From NCBI GenBank assembly GCA_947500415.1, contig CANMRT010000004.1, positions 1-64,000 on the forward strand: a DNA stretch of 64,000 nucleotides. Direction: 5' to 3'. The DNA is from an uncultured Roseicyclus sp. (GTDB lineage Bacteria > Pseudomonadota > Alphaproteobacteria > Rhodobacterales > Rhodobacteraceae). Under the pieces are notes generated by a model, which ran no database searches, was not told the DNA's origin, and saw only the letters and a program-made list of their open reading frames with translations. This document shows positions 35,635-45,001 of this stretch, piece by piece (position 1 is the first letter of the stretch; each line of letters begins with the position of its first letter). The translations under genes and the position numbers were made by a program.

Positions 35635-36369
35635 ATGGCCGCTGCCAACTCAGACCGAACCGCCTTTTGGCGCGGCGCGCGGGACGCGGGGCCTTTCGTG
35701 CTGGTCGCGGGCCCCTTTGGCGCGCTTTTTGGTGTTGTTGCATCCGAGGCCGGGCTGAACCTTGCACAGGTCATGGGGTTTTCGGTTGTTGTGATCGCGG
35801 GGGCCGCTCAGCTGACCGCGTTGCAGCTGATGACGGACCAAGCGCCGGCACTTGTTGTGCTGTTGTCGGCCATCGCGGTGAACCTGCGGATGGCGATGTA
35901 TTCGGCCTCCCTTGCGCCGCATCTGGGCAAGGCGAGGCTTTGGGAGCGGGCGTTGGTTGCCTACATGAACGTCGATCAGACCTACGCTGTGTCCGTCCTG
36001 AAGTACGAAGACGAACCGCAGATGTCGCTTAGCCAGCGGCTTGCGTATTTCTTCGGCACCTGTGTGCCGATCATCCCCGTCTGGATCATCGCCACCTATG
36101 TGGGCGCGCTTTTGGGTCAATCGATCCCTACTGATTGGGACATCCGCTTTGCAGTGCCCATCGCGTTTTTGGCGATGGTTGCGCCTGCGCTGCGGACTGC
36201 GGCCCATGTGGCCGCGGCGGCGGCTTCCGTGATACTTGCGATCCTTTTCGCGGGCCTGCCTTACAACCTTGGGCTTTTGCCCGCAGGGATCGGAGCGATG
36301 ATTGTGGGGGCTGAAGTTGAGCGTCGCATGGGTGCGCGGTTCACCCCGCCAGCGGGAGGCGGCAAATGA
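35635..36369 (+). CDS. azlC: AzlC-family branched-chain amino-acid exporter subunit
   Basis: AzlC with AzlD exports branched-chain amino acids. The 244-residue membrane protein has about seven helices and the family start FWRGARDAGPFVLVAGPFGA and GVVASEAGL, then IAGAAQLTALQLM. It overlaps azlD by ATGA. The start is taken as ATG 35635. An Lrp regulator gene converges on azlD, and Lrp proteins often answer to such amino acids. Confidence 0.88.
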   Translation: MAAANSDRTAFWRGARDAGPFVLVAGPFGALFGVVASEAGLNLAQVMGFSVVVIAGAAQLTALQLMTDQAPALVVLLSAIAVNLRMAMYSASLAPHLGKARLWERALVAYMNVDQTYAVSVLKYEDEPQMSLSQRLAYFFGTCVPIIPVWIIATYVGALLGQSIPTDWDIRFAVPIAFLAMVAPALRTAAHVAAAAASVILAILFAGLPYNLGLLPAGIGAMIVGAEVERRMGARFTPPAGGGK

Positions 36370-36695
36370 TCGGGTGGAGCGGGGCTGAGATCTGGCTGAT
36401 CATCGTTTCGCTTGGAGTGGCGACTTACGCCATTCGCTTCTCGTTCCTGGGGCTGATTGGAAACCGGGAGCTTCCCGATTGGCTGCTGCGTCACCTGCGC
36501 TACACGCCGGTCGCGATCCTGCCCGCGCTCGTCACGCCCGGTGTTTTATGGCCTGAGGGCAGCGACGGCAGCCTTAGCCTGCCGCATATCGTGTCCGCGC
36601 TTGTTGCCGTGGCCGTTGGCTATTGGCGCAAAAACGCGGTGCTTGCGGCGGTGGCAGGCGTGCTTGCCTTCGTGGCCCTGCGCACACTGCTCTAG
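36366..36695 (+). CDS. azlD: AzlD-family amino-acid exporter subunit
   Basis: A 109-residue protein with four membrane helices that pairs with AzlC. It has the family block ATYAIRFSFL and LRYTPVAILPALV. The stop overlaps the Lrp gene stop on the other strand by 4 bp. Export partner and ligand are inferred from the pairing. Confidence 0.88.
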   Translation: MIGWSGAEIWLIIVSLGVATYAIRFSFLGLIGNRELPDWLLRHLRYTPVAILPALVTPGVLWPEGSDGSLSLPHIVSALVAVAVGYWRKNAVLAAVAGVLAFVALRTLL

Positions 36696-37174
36696 ACGGG
36701 TAAGGCGGTCGTCTTGAACACCGTCTTCAACGCGAAACTCGACTGCATCTGCGCCACGCCCGGCAAACGCGACAGGTGTTGCCGGTGGATGCGCGCGAAA
36801 TCCTCGCTATCGCGCGCCACGACCTTCAGCATGTAATCCGCTGTGCCTGCCATCAGATGGCATTCCAGCACATCCGGCACCCGCGCAACGGCCTTCTCAA
36901 ACGCATCAAGTATCTCGTCTGATTGCCCCTGCAGTTTGATCTCGACAAAAACCGTGGTGACGCGCCCTACGGCACGCGGGTTCAGCAGCGCCACGTAATC
37001 CCGGATCACGCCCGCGCCTTCCAGCCGTTGCACCCGTCTGTGACAGGCGGACGGGGACAGGTTCACCTTCTCTGACAATTCGGCGTGGGTCATGCGCCCG
37101 CGCCTTTGCAGCACCCTCAGGATCGCTGCATCTGTATCGTCCAACTCTTGCTCAGCGCTCATCTGTCCGGCCAT
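36692..37174 (-). CDS. Lrp/AsnC-family transcriptional regulator
   Basis: A protein of about 160 residues with an N-terminal helix-turn-helix (LDDTDAAILRVLQRRGRMTH, then LSEKVNLSPSACHRRVQRLE) and a C-terminal ligand-binding (RAM) domain ending VAQMQSSFALKTVFKTTALP. Start is ATG 37174 or 37162; TTG 37186 is less likely. It is divergent from ald with about 125 bp between, the usual place for an alanine-responsive regulator of alanine dehydrogenase, and converges with azlD. Confidence 0.92.
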   Translation of the reverse strand: MAGQMSAEQELDDTDAAILRVLQRRGRMTHAELSEKVNLSPSACHRRVQRLEGAGVIRDYVALLNPRAVGRVTTVFVEIKLQGQSDEILDAFEKAVARVPDVLECHLMAGTADYMLKVVARDSEDFARIHRQHLSRLPGVAQMQSSFALKTVFKTTALPV

Positions 37175-37298
37175 TCTGAATTTCAACGCAAGTTTCCTGC
37201 ATTGATTACGCTAACAGCGGGCAAACTTTCAAAGCAATTCCATTTGTATCCATGCACTCTCCGATCAAATCAGCGATTGTCCAAAGGAGGAGTGGACC

Positions 37299-38417
37299 AT
37301 GCACATCGGTTGCCCGACAGAGATCAAACCACAGGAATTCCGCGTGGGCCTGACCCCCGCCGCCGCGCGGGAGGCGATTGTTCACGGACACACAGTCACG
37401 ATGCAGACAGGTGCGGGTGAGGGCGCGGGGTTCACCGACGACGATTACCGCGCCATCGGTGCGCAGATCGCGGATACGGCTGAGGCCGTCTTTGCCGAGG
37501 CCGAGATGATCGTGAAGGTGAAGGAGCCGCAAGCCATTGAGCGTGCGCAGCTGCGTGAGGGTCAGATCCTTTTCACCTACCTTCACCTTGCCCCCGATCC
37601 TGAGCAAACTGCAGACCTATTGAAAAGCGGCGTTACAGCCATTGCTTATGAGACGGTGACGGACCGGAACGGCGGACTGCCCCTGCTCGCCCCAATGTCC
37701 GAGGTTGCAGGCCGTCTAGCGCCGCAGGTTGGGTCGTGGGCGCTGCAAAAGGCCAATGGCGGACGCGGTGTCCTGATGGGCGGTGTTCCTGGCGTCGGCC
37801 CGGCAGAGGTTGTCGTGATTGGTGGCGGTGTTGTCGGCACTCAAGCGGCCCGCGTGGCCGCTGGCATGGGTGCGGATGTCACCATCCTCGACCGTTCGCT
37901 GCCGCGCCTCCGTTACCTTGATGACGCGTATCGTGGAGCCTTCAAGACTCGCTACGCCAGTGCAGATGCCACTGCACAGCTGATCACAACCGCTGATATG
38001 GTCATCGGCGCAGTTCTGATCCCCGGTGCCGCTGCGCCCAAGCTGGTGACGAAGGACCAGCTTTCCACCATGAAGCCGGGCTCAGTTATCGTCGATGTCG
38101 CCATCGACCAAGGCGGCTGTTTCGAGACGTCGAAGGCCACAACCCACCAAGACCCGATCTATGAGGTCGACGGCGTGGTCCACTACTGCGTCGCCAATAT
38201 GCCGGGTGCCGTGGCCCGCACGTCCACGCTGGCGCTTGGCAATGCCACGATGCCTTTCATGCTGGCGCTTGCCGACAAGGGCTGGAAACAGGCGTGTGCC
38301 GATGATCCGCATTTGTTGGAAGGGCTGAACACCCACGCCGGCCAGTTGACTAACTACGCCGTTGGCGTGGCGCTTGGGATCGACGTGCTGTCACCCGGCC
38401 TTGCCGTTAAAGGCTGA
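37299..38417 (+). CDS. ald: alanine dehydrogenase
   Basis: Ald interconverts alanine with pyruvate and ammonia using NAD. The 372-residue protein has MHIGCPTEIKPQEFRVGLTP, the catalytic Lys in IVKVKEPQ, the catalytic His in YLHLAPDPEQ and the NAD loop VVIGGGVVGTQAARVA. AAAGGAGGAG precedes the ATG. An intrinsic terminator follows. The divergent Lrp gene is the likely regulator. Confidence 0.95.
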   Translation: MHIGCPTEIKPQEFRVGLTPAAAREAIVHGHTVTMQTGAGEGAGFTDDDYRAIGAQIADTAEAVFAEAEMIVKVKEPQAIERAQLREGQILFTYLHLAPDPEQTADLLKSGVTAIAYETVTDRNGGLPLLAPMSEVAGRLAPQVGSWALQKANGGRGVLMGGVPGVGPAEVVVIGGGVVGTQAARVAAGMGADVTILDRSLPRLRYLDDAYRGAFKTRYASADATAQLITTADMVIGAVLIPGAAAPKLVTKDQLSTMKPGSVIVDVAIDQGGCFETSKATTHQDPIYEVDGVVHYCVANMPGAVARTSTLALGNATMPFMLALADKGWKQACADDPHLLEGLNTHAGQLTNYAVGVALGIDVLSPGLAVKG

Positions 38418-38424
38418 CCAAGCA

Positions 38425-38450
38425 GGCGCGGCCCCAAACGAGGCCGCGCC
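38425..38450 (+). terminator. hairpin terminator after ald
   Basis: GGCGCGGCC (38425-38433) pairs perfectly with GGCCGCGCC (38442-38450) around an 8-nt loop, followed by TTAGCTTAG. It lies 8 bp behind the ald stop and before the end of a convergent gene. The T-tract is short, so it may also depend on Rho. Confidence 0.65.
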
Positions 38451-38455
38451 TTAGC

Positions 38456-38836
38456 TTAGAGATTTTCGGCGTTGCCCGGCACAATCCGCACCACTGTTCC
38501 GCGAGCTTCGCCGCTGGCCGCATCGCTAAGGGCAATGGCGCCGTCGGATTTGGTCACGCGGGTGCAGCTGTTTTGCGGCCCATTCTCCCAATCGACGCAA
38601 TAGCCCTCCCCGTCGATCGTCCAGGTGCCCACCAGCGTCACCCCATTGGGCAGGGCGGCGGCACTGCGCCCGTCTGCGCCGTACCAAACCGGCGCTTCAC
38701 CGCCGGGCGTCGCAATGTAGACCGTATGACCGGTCAGCAGCACGTCGAGCCCCTCCGCGCTCAAGACCGTATCGGCAGATGCGCCCCCTGCGGCGAGGGT
38801 TGAAATCAAGCTGACCATTGCAATTCGTCCTTTCAT
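38456..38836 (-). CDS. secreted hypothetical protein
   Basis: A 126-residue protein with a signal peptide (MKGRIAMVSLISTLAAGGAS, cleaved before ADT or DTV). The mature part is beta-rich with WYGADGRSAAALPNG and TWTIDGEGYCVDW, and two cysteines (GYC and NSC) that could pair in the periplasm. ATG 38836 has GGAGG five bases upstream. It is divergent from the MarR gene and the shared region holds a strong inverted repeat, so MarR probably controls it. Function unknown. Confidence 0.75.
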   Translation of the reverse strand: MKGRIAMVSLISTLAAGGASADTVLSAEGLDVLLTGHTVYIATPGGEAPVWYGADGRSAAALPNGVTLVGTWTIDGEGYCVDWENGPQNSCTRVTKSDGAIALSDAASGEARGTVVRIVPGNAENL

Positions 38837-38877
38837 GGTATCCTCCAAGGAATAAGATAATCACAGAAAGACAAGTA

Positions 38878-38913
38878 GGTTGACTATCTCATATAGTCAA
38901 CCACATTGACTAT
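38878..38913. promoter_or_regulatory. operator of the MarR regulator
   Basis: GGTTGACTAT (38878-38887) and ATAGTCAACC (38893-38902) form a perfect 10-bp inverted repeat around CTCAT. A third half-site TTGACTAT (38906-38913) ends exactly at the marR start codon. The position between divergent genes and over the start codon suggests MarR represses both itself and the secreted-protein gene. Confidence 0.75.
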
Positions 38914-39357
38914 ATGACTCAAGAACCCCCTCCTCATATCGGCGTTGCCCTGTGGACTACCTTTCGGGCGTTCGAACACGCCATGTTCAATCGTGCCGCT
39001 TTGGCAGGTTTCCCGGACATCACTCAGGCTGACAGTGACGTGCTGGTGCACGTTGGGCGCGACGGCACGACGATGGCCGCGATTGCGCGCGCGCGGGGCG
39101 TCAGCAAACAGGCGATGCAGGGGGCGGTCAAAAGCCTTGTCACCCGTGGATATCTTGAAATCGCGCCGGATCCTGACGACGCACGCGCCCGCCAGGTGAC
39201 CCATACGCAAAAGGGCCGCGACCTTGTCGCGACCCTCGATCTGATCAAATCAGAACTTCATGCGGCCATCGAAGCCGACCTTGGCCCCGACCGCTTGCAA
39301 GACTTGCGCGAGGCCCTTGATGCGGCCACCCGCGTTGCAAAAAGCCGAAAGGTTTAG
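38914..39357 (+). CDS. MarR-family transcriptional regulator
   Basis: A 147-residue winged helix protein. The region [20 protein letters not shown] is the recognition helix-turn-helix, and [20 protein letters not shown] the wing. The family binds inverted repeats and releases on ligand. Half-site TTGACTAT overlaps the start codon and an inverted repeat precedes it, so autoregulation is likely. Its stop overlaps the convergent mscL stop by 4 bp. Confidence 0.9.
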   Translation: MTQEPPPHIGVALWTTFRAFEHAMFNRAALAGFPDITQADSDVLVHVGRDGTTMAAIARARGVSKQAMQGAVKSLVTRGYLEIAPDPDDARARQVTHTQKGRDLVATLDLIKSELHAAIEADLGPDRLQDLREALDAATRVAKSRKV

Positions 39358-39788
39358 CCGCGCGCCTTCAGGGCGTCGCGGATCTCGGCCAGAAGCTCTT
39401 CCTGGGTGGGGCCTGCGGGCTCCTCAGGGGCCGCTTCCTCTTCCTTCTCTGCGGCGTCTTTCACGCGGTTCACCATTTTGACGAGCATGAAGACCACGAA
39501 TGCAATGATCAGGAAGTTGATCACTGCCATGATGAACGCACCATAGGCGAAGACGCTCGCTCCGGCCTCTCGCGCGGCTTCAAGCGATGCACCTTCTGGC
39601 ACTTCACCGCCAAGCACGGCGTAGTTGTTCGTGAAATCAACGCCGCCCGACACAAGGCCGATGATCGGGTTAATCAGGTCGCCCACCAGCGAGGTGACGA
39701 TTGCTGTAAAGGCCGCGCCGATAATGATACCGACGGCCATATCCATAACATTGCCCTTGGCAATGAAATCCTTGAATTCTTGAATCAT
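39354..39788 (-). CDS. mscL: large-conductance mechanosensitive channel
   Basis: MscL opens under membrane tension to release solutes in osmotic downshock. The 144-residue protein has the N-terminal amphipathic helix [20 protein letters not shown], the gate helix [19 protein letters not shown], a second helix [15 protein letters not shown] and a charged C-terminal bundle ([20 protein letters not shown]). It is divergent from the GST gene. Confidence 0.95.
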   Translation of the reverse strand: MIQEFKDFIAKGNVMDMAVGIIIGAAFTAIVTSLVGDLINPIIGLVSGGVDFTNNYAVLGGEVPEGASLEAAREAGASVFAYGAFIMAVINFLIIAFVVFMLVKMVNRVKDAAEKEEEAAPEEPAGPTQEELLAEIRDALKARG

Positions 39789-39942
39789 GTGGTCGCTCCA
39801 CCCAGTCCTGTTCCGTTACGGGCGGCTTTCGTTGGTGCGCATGCGCACAAGCCCCCCTCTCGCCTGTGTAGAAAGCCCGTACTGGTCGAATGTTTCAAGG
39901 GGACTTATTTGCAGTGTGAACCAAAACGCACGAGGTGACGTG

Positions 39943-40644
39943 ATGAAAACGATTTCCGATTTCCCGATCAATGCCCGCTGGCCGGCCGAAGATCCCTCTG
40001 TGATCCAGCTTTATGCCTTCCCCACACCCAACGGCGTGAAGGCCTCCATCGCGCTTGAAGAAATGGGCCTGCCCTATGAGGCGCACCGCGTCACACTTGC
40101 GGATTCTGACGTCAAAAGCGACGAATTCCTAAGCCTGAACCCCAACAACAAGATCCCCGCCATCATCGATCCGAATGGCCCCGATGGTGAGCCGATTGCC
40201 CTGTGGGAATCTGGTGCGATCCTGATTTACCTGGCCGAGAAAACCGGCAAGTTCATTGGCCGCACGGACGCTGAGAAATATCAGGTCATCAAATGGCTGA
40301 TGTTCCAGATGGGTGGTCTTGGCCCGATGTTTGGCCAGATGGGTTTCTTCGTGAAATTCGCAGGGTCCGAGATCGAAGACGCCCGCCCACGCGAGCGTTA
40401 TGTGGCCGAATCCACGCGTTTGCTCAAGGTGCTGGATGGCGCGCTTGAGGGGCAGGAGTGGATTGCCGGTGACTATTCCATCGCCGACATGGCCATTGCG
40501 CCCTGGATTGGCGCTTTGGATTTCTACGAGACAAAGGGCCTGGTCGGATGGGACGACCTGAAAAACGTCCCCGCCTATGCCGACCGCTTCATGGCGCGGC
40601 CTGCCGTGCAAAAGGGTCGCAACACGCCGCCCCGCGAAGGCTGA
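39943..40644 (+). CDS. glutathione S-transferase, YfcG/nu-like
   Basis: A 233-residue GST: thioredoxin fold with FPTPNGVKASIALEEMGLPY, NKIPAIIDP and LWESGAILIYLAEKTGKF, then an all-helical C-terminal domain. The Thr-Pro-Asn at the active turn and the ESGAIL glutathione site match the YfcG/Ure2-like group, which shows disulfide-bond oxidoreductase activity. ATG 39943 with GAGGTGA upstream is preferred. It converges with ytoQ. Confidence 0.88.
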   Translation: MKTISDFPINARWPAEDPSVIQLYAFPTPNGVKASIALEEMGLPYEAHRVTLADSDVKSDEFLSLNPNNKIPAIIDPNGPDGEPIALWESGAILIYLAEKTGKFIGRTDAEKYQVIKWLMFQMGGLGPMFGQMGFFVKFAGSEIEDARPRERYVAESTRLLKVLDGALEGQEWIAGDYSIADMAIAPWIGALDFYETKGLVGWDDLKNVPAYADRFMARPAVQKGRNTPPREG

Positions 40645-40651
40645 ATTGTCG

Positions 40652-40676
40652 GGGCCCGGTTAACTCGCCGGGGCCC
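40652..40676. terminator. GC-rich hairpin between GST and ytoQ
   Basis: GGGCCCGG (40652-40659) and CCGGGGCCC (40668-40676) can pair with one bulge across an 8-nt loop. It lies between two convergent genes and has no T-tract, so a terminator role is only probable. Confidence 0.35.
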
Positions 40677-40682
40677 TGCCGC

Positions 40683-41132
40683 TCAACCGGGCAAGCCGCC
40701 CGTCAGGACATACCGCAGGATCTGCACGACCTGCTCAGGCTCTTCGGCCACGGCCAAAGCTGCCGCGTGAACTTCTTTCAACGCGTGCTGATGATCCGGC
40801 ATCGACAGCACAATCGTGGGCTTGCCAAGCGCACTTGCGTAGCCCGCATCGAACGCCGCATTCCACTGACGGTACTTCTCACCAAAGCGCACTACGACAA
40901 CGTCCGCGTTCTCAATCCCGTGGCGGGTCCGGATCGCATTAACCATCGCCCCCTTGTGGTCGTGCCAATATTTGTTCGGCTCTTCGCCAAGGATTGCCAC
41001 CCCGCAGTCATCACTGGCCGCGTGGTCCGTCACCGGGCCTGAAAAGGTCACATCCAAACCTTCGCTGCCCGCAACAATCTGCTCTCTCCAATCGGTGTGA
41101 ATTTCACCCGACAAGTAAACTCGAAGCGCCAT
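40683..41132 (-). CDS. YtoQ-family protein
   Basis: A 149-residue protein, MALRVYLSGEIHTDWREQIV, fits the YtoQ family in length and motifs (FSGPVTDHAASDDCG, then GEEPNKYWHDHKGA and FGEKYRQWNAAFDAGYASAL). The layout resembles nucleoside 2-deoxyribosyltransferase-like folds; no reaction is established. ATG 41132 follows GGGGAGAG; an upstream ATG adds eight residues. Confidence 0.85.
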   Translation of the reverse strand: MALRVYLSGEIHTDWREQIVAGSEGLDVTFSGPVTDHAASDDCGVAILGEEPNKYWHDHKGAMVNAIRTRHGIENADVVVVRFGEKYRQWNAAFDAGYASALGKPTIVLSMPDHQHALKEVHAAALAVAEEPEQVVQILRYVLTGGLPG

Positions 41133-41254
41133 CGCTCTCCCCTTCATCTTGGCCAAAACAACTCAATCGACCGGTCAACCGGATGCACAGGTAAAGCGCT
41201 TTGCGAAAACACCCACCCAAAGCGCCCAAATTTCCCTTGGAAAATTGCCCCTGG

Positions 41255-43660
41255 CTAGCCGCGCAAGGTCCCGCCAGTGGCTTTGCCCACCTTCTCGACA
41301 ATCTTCGCGCCGACGGCCTCGATCTCTTCCTCGGTCAGTGTCTTGTCGCGGGGTTGCATCCGAACCGTGATCGCCAGTGATTTCTGGCCTTCGCCAAGCG
41401 AGCCGCCGATGAATTCGTCGAACACGCGAACCTCATCAATCAGGGCTTTGTCAGCCCCTGCCGCTGCAATCACCAGATCAAGGGCTGCCACATCCGCCGC
41501 AACGACAAAGGCAAAGTCACGTTCAACCGCCTGCAGGTCCGAGATCGCCACAGCCCCCCGAGAGGCCGTCGCATTGCGCGGCATCGGCACCTCTTCGGGG
41601 GAGATCGTGAAGGCCATCGCAGGGCCTTTGACGTCCATCGCATCGAGAACCTTGGGGTGCACTTCGCCGAAGATGCCAAGCACTCTCTTCGGTCCAAGGC
41701 AGATCATGCCGTGCCGACCGGGGTGCCACCATTCCCGCGCGCCGCGCAGGATTTGGGCTTTCGCGGGCGCACCGATGGCCGAGAGGATCGCCTCGGCGTC
41801 GGCCTTCACATCGAACACATCAACCGCGCGCCTCGCGCCGTGTGGATCGCGGGGGCCGGTTTGGCCGGTCACAAGCCCGCTCACCAACAGATGCTGTTCA
41901 CCCGGCTCGCCGCCGTTGAAGGCCGCGCCGACCTCGAACAGGGCCATATCCATCATGCCACGCGCCTGATTGCGGGCCGCCGCTTGTAGCAACCCGGGCA
42001 AAAGCGCGGGACGCATGTGGGACATTTCCGACGAGATCGGGTTTTCCAGCATCACATCGTCCGTGCCGCCGCCGAAGAGCTCGGCTGATGCCTTATCGAT
42101 GAAGCTGTAGGTGACGCATTCGTTGTAGCCCAGGGCCGCTGCCGTCCGACGGGCGGCGCGTTCGCGCAGTTGCATCGGCGTCAGGACCGGCTTGGGAACG
42201 CCCGCCGCGCGAGGCAGCGGTTGCGGCTCCAGCTTGGTGAGCGACGACACCCGCGCGACCTCTTCGACCAAGTCTGCCTCACCATGGACGTCGCGCCGCC
42301 AGGACGGCACCCAGACCTCCAGAGCGTTGCCTGACCCGGACGCGCTGAACCCCAGCGCGGTCAGGATGCGCACCTGTTCATCGCGCGCGATTGTCATGCC
42401 CACAAGGCTTTCTACCCGGTTGGGGTCGAGCGTGTAGCTGCGTGCGGTCTGTGGTGCGGCTCCGGCTTCGACCACCTCGGACGCTTCGCCACCGCAGAGA
42501 TCGAGCACCATCTGCGTCGCGGCCTCGAGACCGGGGCGGGTGTATTCGGGATCAACGCCACGCTCAAACCGATAGCGCGCGTCGGAATTGATCTTCAACT
42601 CGCGGCCCGTGTAGGCGATGCGCACGGGCTCCCACCATGCGCTTTCAAGGAAAACATTCACCGTCTCCTCCGTGCAGCCGGTCTCTGCCCCGCCCATCAC
42701 GCCGGCGATGCTTTCGGGGCCGTTGTTGTCGGAGATCGCGACCTGCCCGGCGACGAAGGTATAGTCCTTGTCGTCCAGAGCCGTGATCGTCTCGCCACCT
42801 GCGGCACGGTGGACGCGCAGGTTACCCGATACCTTGTCGGCGTCGAAGACGTGCAGGGGGCGGTTCTGGTCGAAGGTGAAGAAGTTGGTGATGTCCACCA
42901 GCGCCGAAATCGGGCGCAGGCCAATGGCGCGCAGACGGTCCTGAAGCCATTGCGGGCTTGGCCCGTTCTTCACGCCCCGGATCAGGCGACCCGTGAAGTG
43001 GGGCGCGTCGTCGAGCGTGTCGGCGTCGATGGTCACGTTGATCGGGCAAGGGAAGGCCCCCGACACCGCCGCCGGATCATGGGTCTTCAGCGTCCCAAGA
43101 CCACGCGCCGCCAAGTCCCGCGCAATCCCACGCACGCCTAGGGCGTCCTGCCGGTTTGGGGTGATCGCAATCTCAATGACGGGGTCGACCTTGGCCGGAT
43201 CATTCGCGGCCAGCCAATCGACAAAGCGGTCCCCGACTTCACCCGAAGGCAATTCGATGATGCCATCATGTTCGTCGCTGAGTTCCAGCTCCCGCTCGGA
43301 GGCCATCATGCCGAAGCTTTCGATGCCCCGGATCTTGCCAACACCAATCGTCGTATCAATCCCGGGGACATAGGTGCCGGGTTTAGCGAGGACGACGGTG
43401 ATGCCTTCGCGCGCATTGGGTGCGCCGCAGATGATCTGCTGCACGCCGTTATCGGTTTCGACCTGACACACGCGCAGCTTGTCGGCATCGGGGTGCTTCT
43501 CAGCCGATTTCACCTTGGCGATGGTAAAGGCCACTAGGCGCGCGGCGCGATCCTCTACCTCTTCGACCTCAAGCCCGAGGTCGGTGAGTGCTTCTAGGAT
43601 TTCATCCAGGGTCGCCTCGGTTTCGAGGTGATCTTTCAGCCAGGAGAGGGTGAATTTCAT
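41255..43660 (-). CDS. pheT: phenylalanyl-tRNA synthetase beta subunit
   Basis: PheT is the beta chain of the alpha2-beta2 enzyme that charges tRNA(Phe) and edits tyrosine. The 801-residue protein opens MKFTLSWLKDHLETEATLDE and has the tRNA-binding domain (about 38-150), the B3/B4 editing region, the B5 domain and the C-terminal anticodon-binding FDX-ACB domain (about 705-801). ATG 43660 gives the family start; four extra residues upstream are unlikely. Unlike a standard pheST operon, pheS lies more than 2 kb away, with three genes between them. Confidence 0.96.
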   Translation of the reverse strand: MKFTLSWLKDHLETEATLDEILEALTDLGLEVEEVEDRAARLVAFTIAKVKSAEKHPDADKLRVCQVETDNGVQQIICGAPNAREGITVVLAKPGTYVPGIDTTIGVGKIRGIESFGMMASERELELSDEHDGIIELPSGEVGDRFVDWLAANDPAKVDPVIEIAITPNRQDALGVRGIARDLAARGLGTLKTHDPAAVSGAFPCPINVTIDADTLDDAPHFTGRLIRGVKNGPSPQWLQDRLRAIGLRPISALVDITNFFTFDQNRPLHVFDADKVSGNLRVHRAAGGETITALDDKDYTFVAGQVAISDNNGPESIAGVMGGAETGCTEETVNVFLESAWWEPVRIAYTGRELKINSDARYRFERGVDPEYTRPGLEAATQMVLDLCGGEASEVVEAGAAPQTARSYTLDPNRVESLVGMTIARDEQVRILTALGFSASGSGNALEVWVPSWRRDVHGEADLVEEVARVSSLTKLEPQPLPRAAGVPKPVLTPMQLRERAARRTAAALGYNECVTYSFIDKASAELFGGGTDDVMLENPISSEMSHMRPALLPGLLQAAARNQARGMMDMALFEVGAAFNGGEPGEQHLLVSGLVTGQTGPRDPHGARRAVDVFDVKADAEAILSAIGAPAKAQILRGAREWWHPGRHGMICLGPKRVLGIFGEVHPKVLDAMDVKGPAMAFTISPEEVPMPRNATASRGAVAISDLQAVERDFAFVVAADVAALDLVIAAAGADKALIDEVRVFDEFIGGSLGEGQKSLAITVRMQPRDKTLTEEEIEAVGAKIVEKVGKATGGTLRG

Positions 43661-43727
43661 GGTAAGCCCCAAGGGTCGAATTCATCGGCCCCGGACATGG
43701 CAAGAAACGGCCTTGGGGGCAAGGGTG

Positions 43728-44519
43728 TCAGGGGTAGCTATTCGGCAATCCAAGCAGCTCGTCCAACTGCCGTGCGATCCAGCCGTGGGGGATGAAATGC
43801 CCGCCGGGGTGAGTGTCGAGCGCCACGCGCCCCTCCGTGCAGTCCCATCCGGTGCGGGTCAGGGTCAGGAAAGAGCGTTGTTGCCATTCGCCGATGACCT
43901 CTCCTTCGCCGCAGCCCATGGCGTCGCGCCACAGGGCGACGGGATGATCCGTCTCGCCATTCGGGCCGAAGGGGAAGCGCAAGACGCCGTCGTTGAACCC
44001 ATATACCTGCCGGGCATTGCGGGGGTGGGTCAGGCAATCGGTGGACTGCGGAAGCGCGCCGGAGATGGCGAGAAGGCCTGCGATGTCAGTGCCGTCCTGG
44101 CACACAAACCGCCACGCCATCCGCGCGCCGTAGCTGTAGCCGGAGACAAAGATGTTGTCGGCGTCGATTGGGTAGCGGGCGGCGATATCGTCGAGGACGG
44201 CTCGAGCGAAGGGGATGTCGGGTGAGTTGGCAGTGCGAAACGTCCACGTGCCGTTATTGCCGTTAGGGGCCACGAGGAGGACGCCGCGCCGTTCTGTGGC
44301 GCTCGCGATGCGCCCATGCTGCACGATCAGCGTGCCTTGGCGTTGCCAGCCGTGGAAGTGGAGGAGGACGGGGAGAGGCGTTTCGCCGTCCCAGCCGTCG
44401 GGTTCGAGGACGTGATAAGACCGGTCTCCGAGCGGGCACGGGGTTTGGCCGATGCACCGCTCCTGCGCGTGGGCGGCGGTTGCAAAAACAATGAGGGCGA
44501 GTGTGAGGACGGCTTTCAT
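43728..44519 (-). CDS. secreted PHB-depolymerase-like esterase (LpqC family)
   Basis: A 263-residue protein with a signal peptide (MKAVLTLALIVFATAAHA) and an alpha/beta hydrolase fold: LLHFHGWQRQG oxyanion region, the nucleophile Ser in SGYSYGARMAW, and a likely catalytic His in HPGGHFIPHGW. Homologues hydrolyse polyhydroxybutyrate, feruloyl or other esters outside the cell. Cysteines near the N-terminus (CIGQTPC) may pair. It lies 67 bp upstream of pheT, same direction. Substrate is not resolved. Confidence 0.82.
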   Translation of the reverse strand: MKAVLTLALIVFATAAHAQERCIGQTPCPLGDRSYHVLEPDGWDGETPLPVLLHFHGWQRQGTLIVQHGRIASATERRGVLLVAPNGNNGTWTFRTANSPDIPFARAVLDDIAARYPIDADNIFVSGYSYGARMAWRFVCQDGTDIAGLLAISGALPQSTDCLTHPRNARQVYGFNDGVLRFPFGPNGETDHPVALWRDAMGCGEGEVIGEWQQRSFLTLTRTGWDCTEGRVALDTHPGGHFIPHGWIARQLDELLGLPNSYP

Positions 44520-44566
44520 ACCGCCCACACTTGCCACCTGCGCGACGGTGTCAATTCACCGATATG

Positions 44567-45001
44567 TCAGGGACGCTCGCCGCGGATGATTTGGGTCGGT
44601 TCATCAAAACAGGACCCAACCAGAAGCGTCAGGCTCGTGGGAAAGGCCGGATTGTCAAAGATGACCCGCGCACGGCCCCAGCGGCTGGTCGTGACACCTT
44701 CTGGCGTCGTCAGCGACGCGGAACAGGCAGGCGATCCGACCACGGCCCAATAGCCATCATGGATCGAACGGTCGTCGAAGTTTCCGCCAAGGCCTGGGAA
44801 ATAGAGCGTTCCGACGGGGTTTGCGAATTCCGGAACATTTCCGGGCCAAGCTGCCAGGTAGGGGAAGGACCATACGGCGACTGCGCCCATGTCTTGCAGG
44901 TAGGTAATGGGGCCGCCTGATGTCTCCCACACTTCGTCGGCAGTGGCAGTGATCGGGGCGAAGGCAAAAGCGGAGGCGGCTGCAAGGGTTAGAATTTTCA
45001 C
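44567..45001 (-). CDS. secreted hypothetical protein
   Basis: A 144-residue protein with a signal peptide (VKILTLAAASAFAFAPITATA). The mature part is rich in aromatic residues and Gly/Pro (GGPITYLQDMGAVAVWSFPY) and has two cysteines (SPACSAS and GSCFDE) that may form a disulfide. GTG 45001 has AAGGA upstream; TTG 45004 is an alternative. No family recognised. It precedes the esterase in the same direction by 47 bp. Confidence 0.65.
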   Translation of the reverse strand: MKILTLAAASAFAFAPITATADEVWETSGGPITYLQDMGAVAVWSFPYLAAWPGNVPEFANPVGTLYFPGLGGNFDDRSIHDGYWAVVGSPACSASLTTPEGVTTSRWGRARVIFDNPAFPTSLTLLVGSCFDEPTQIIRGERP

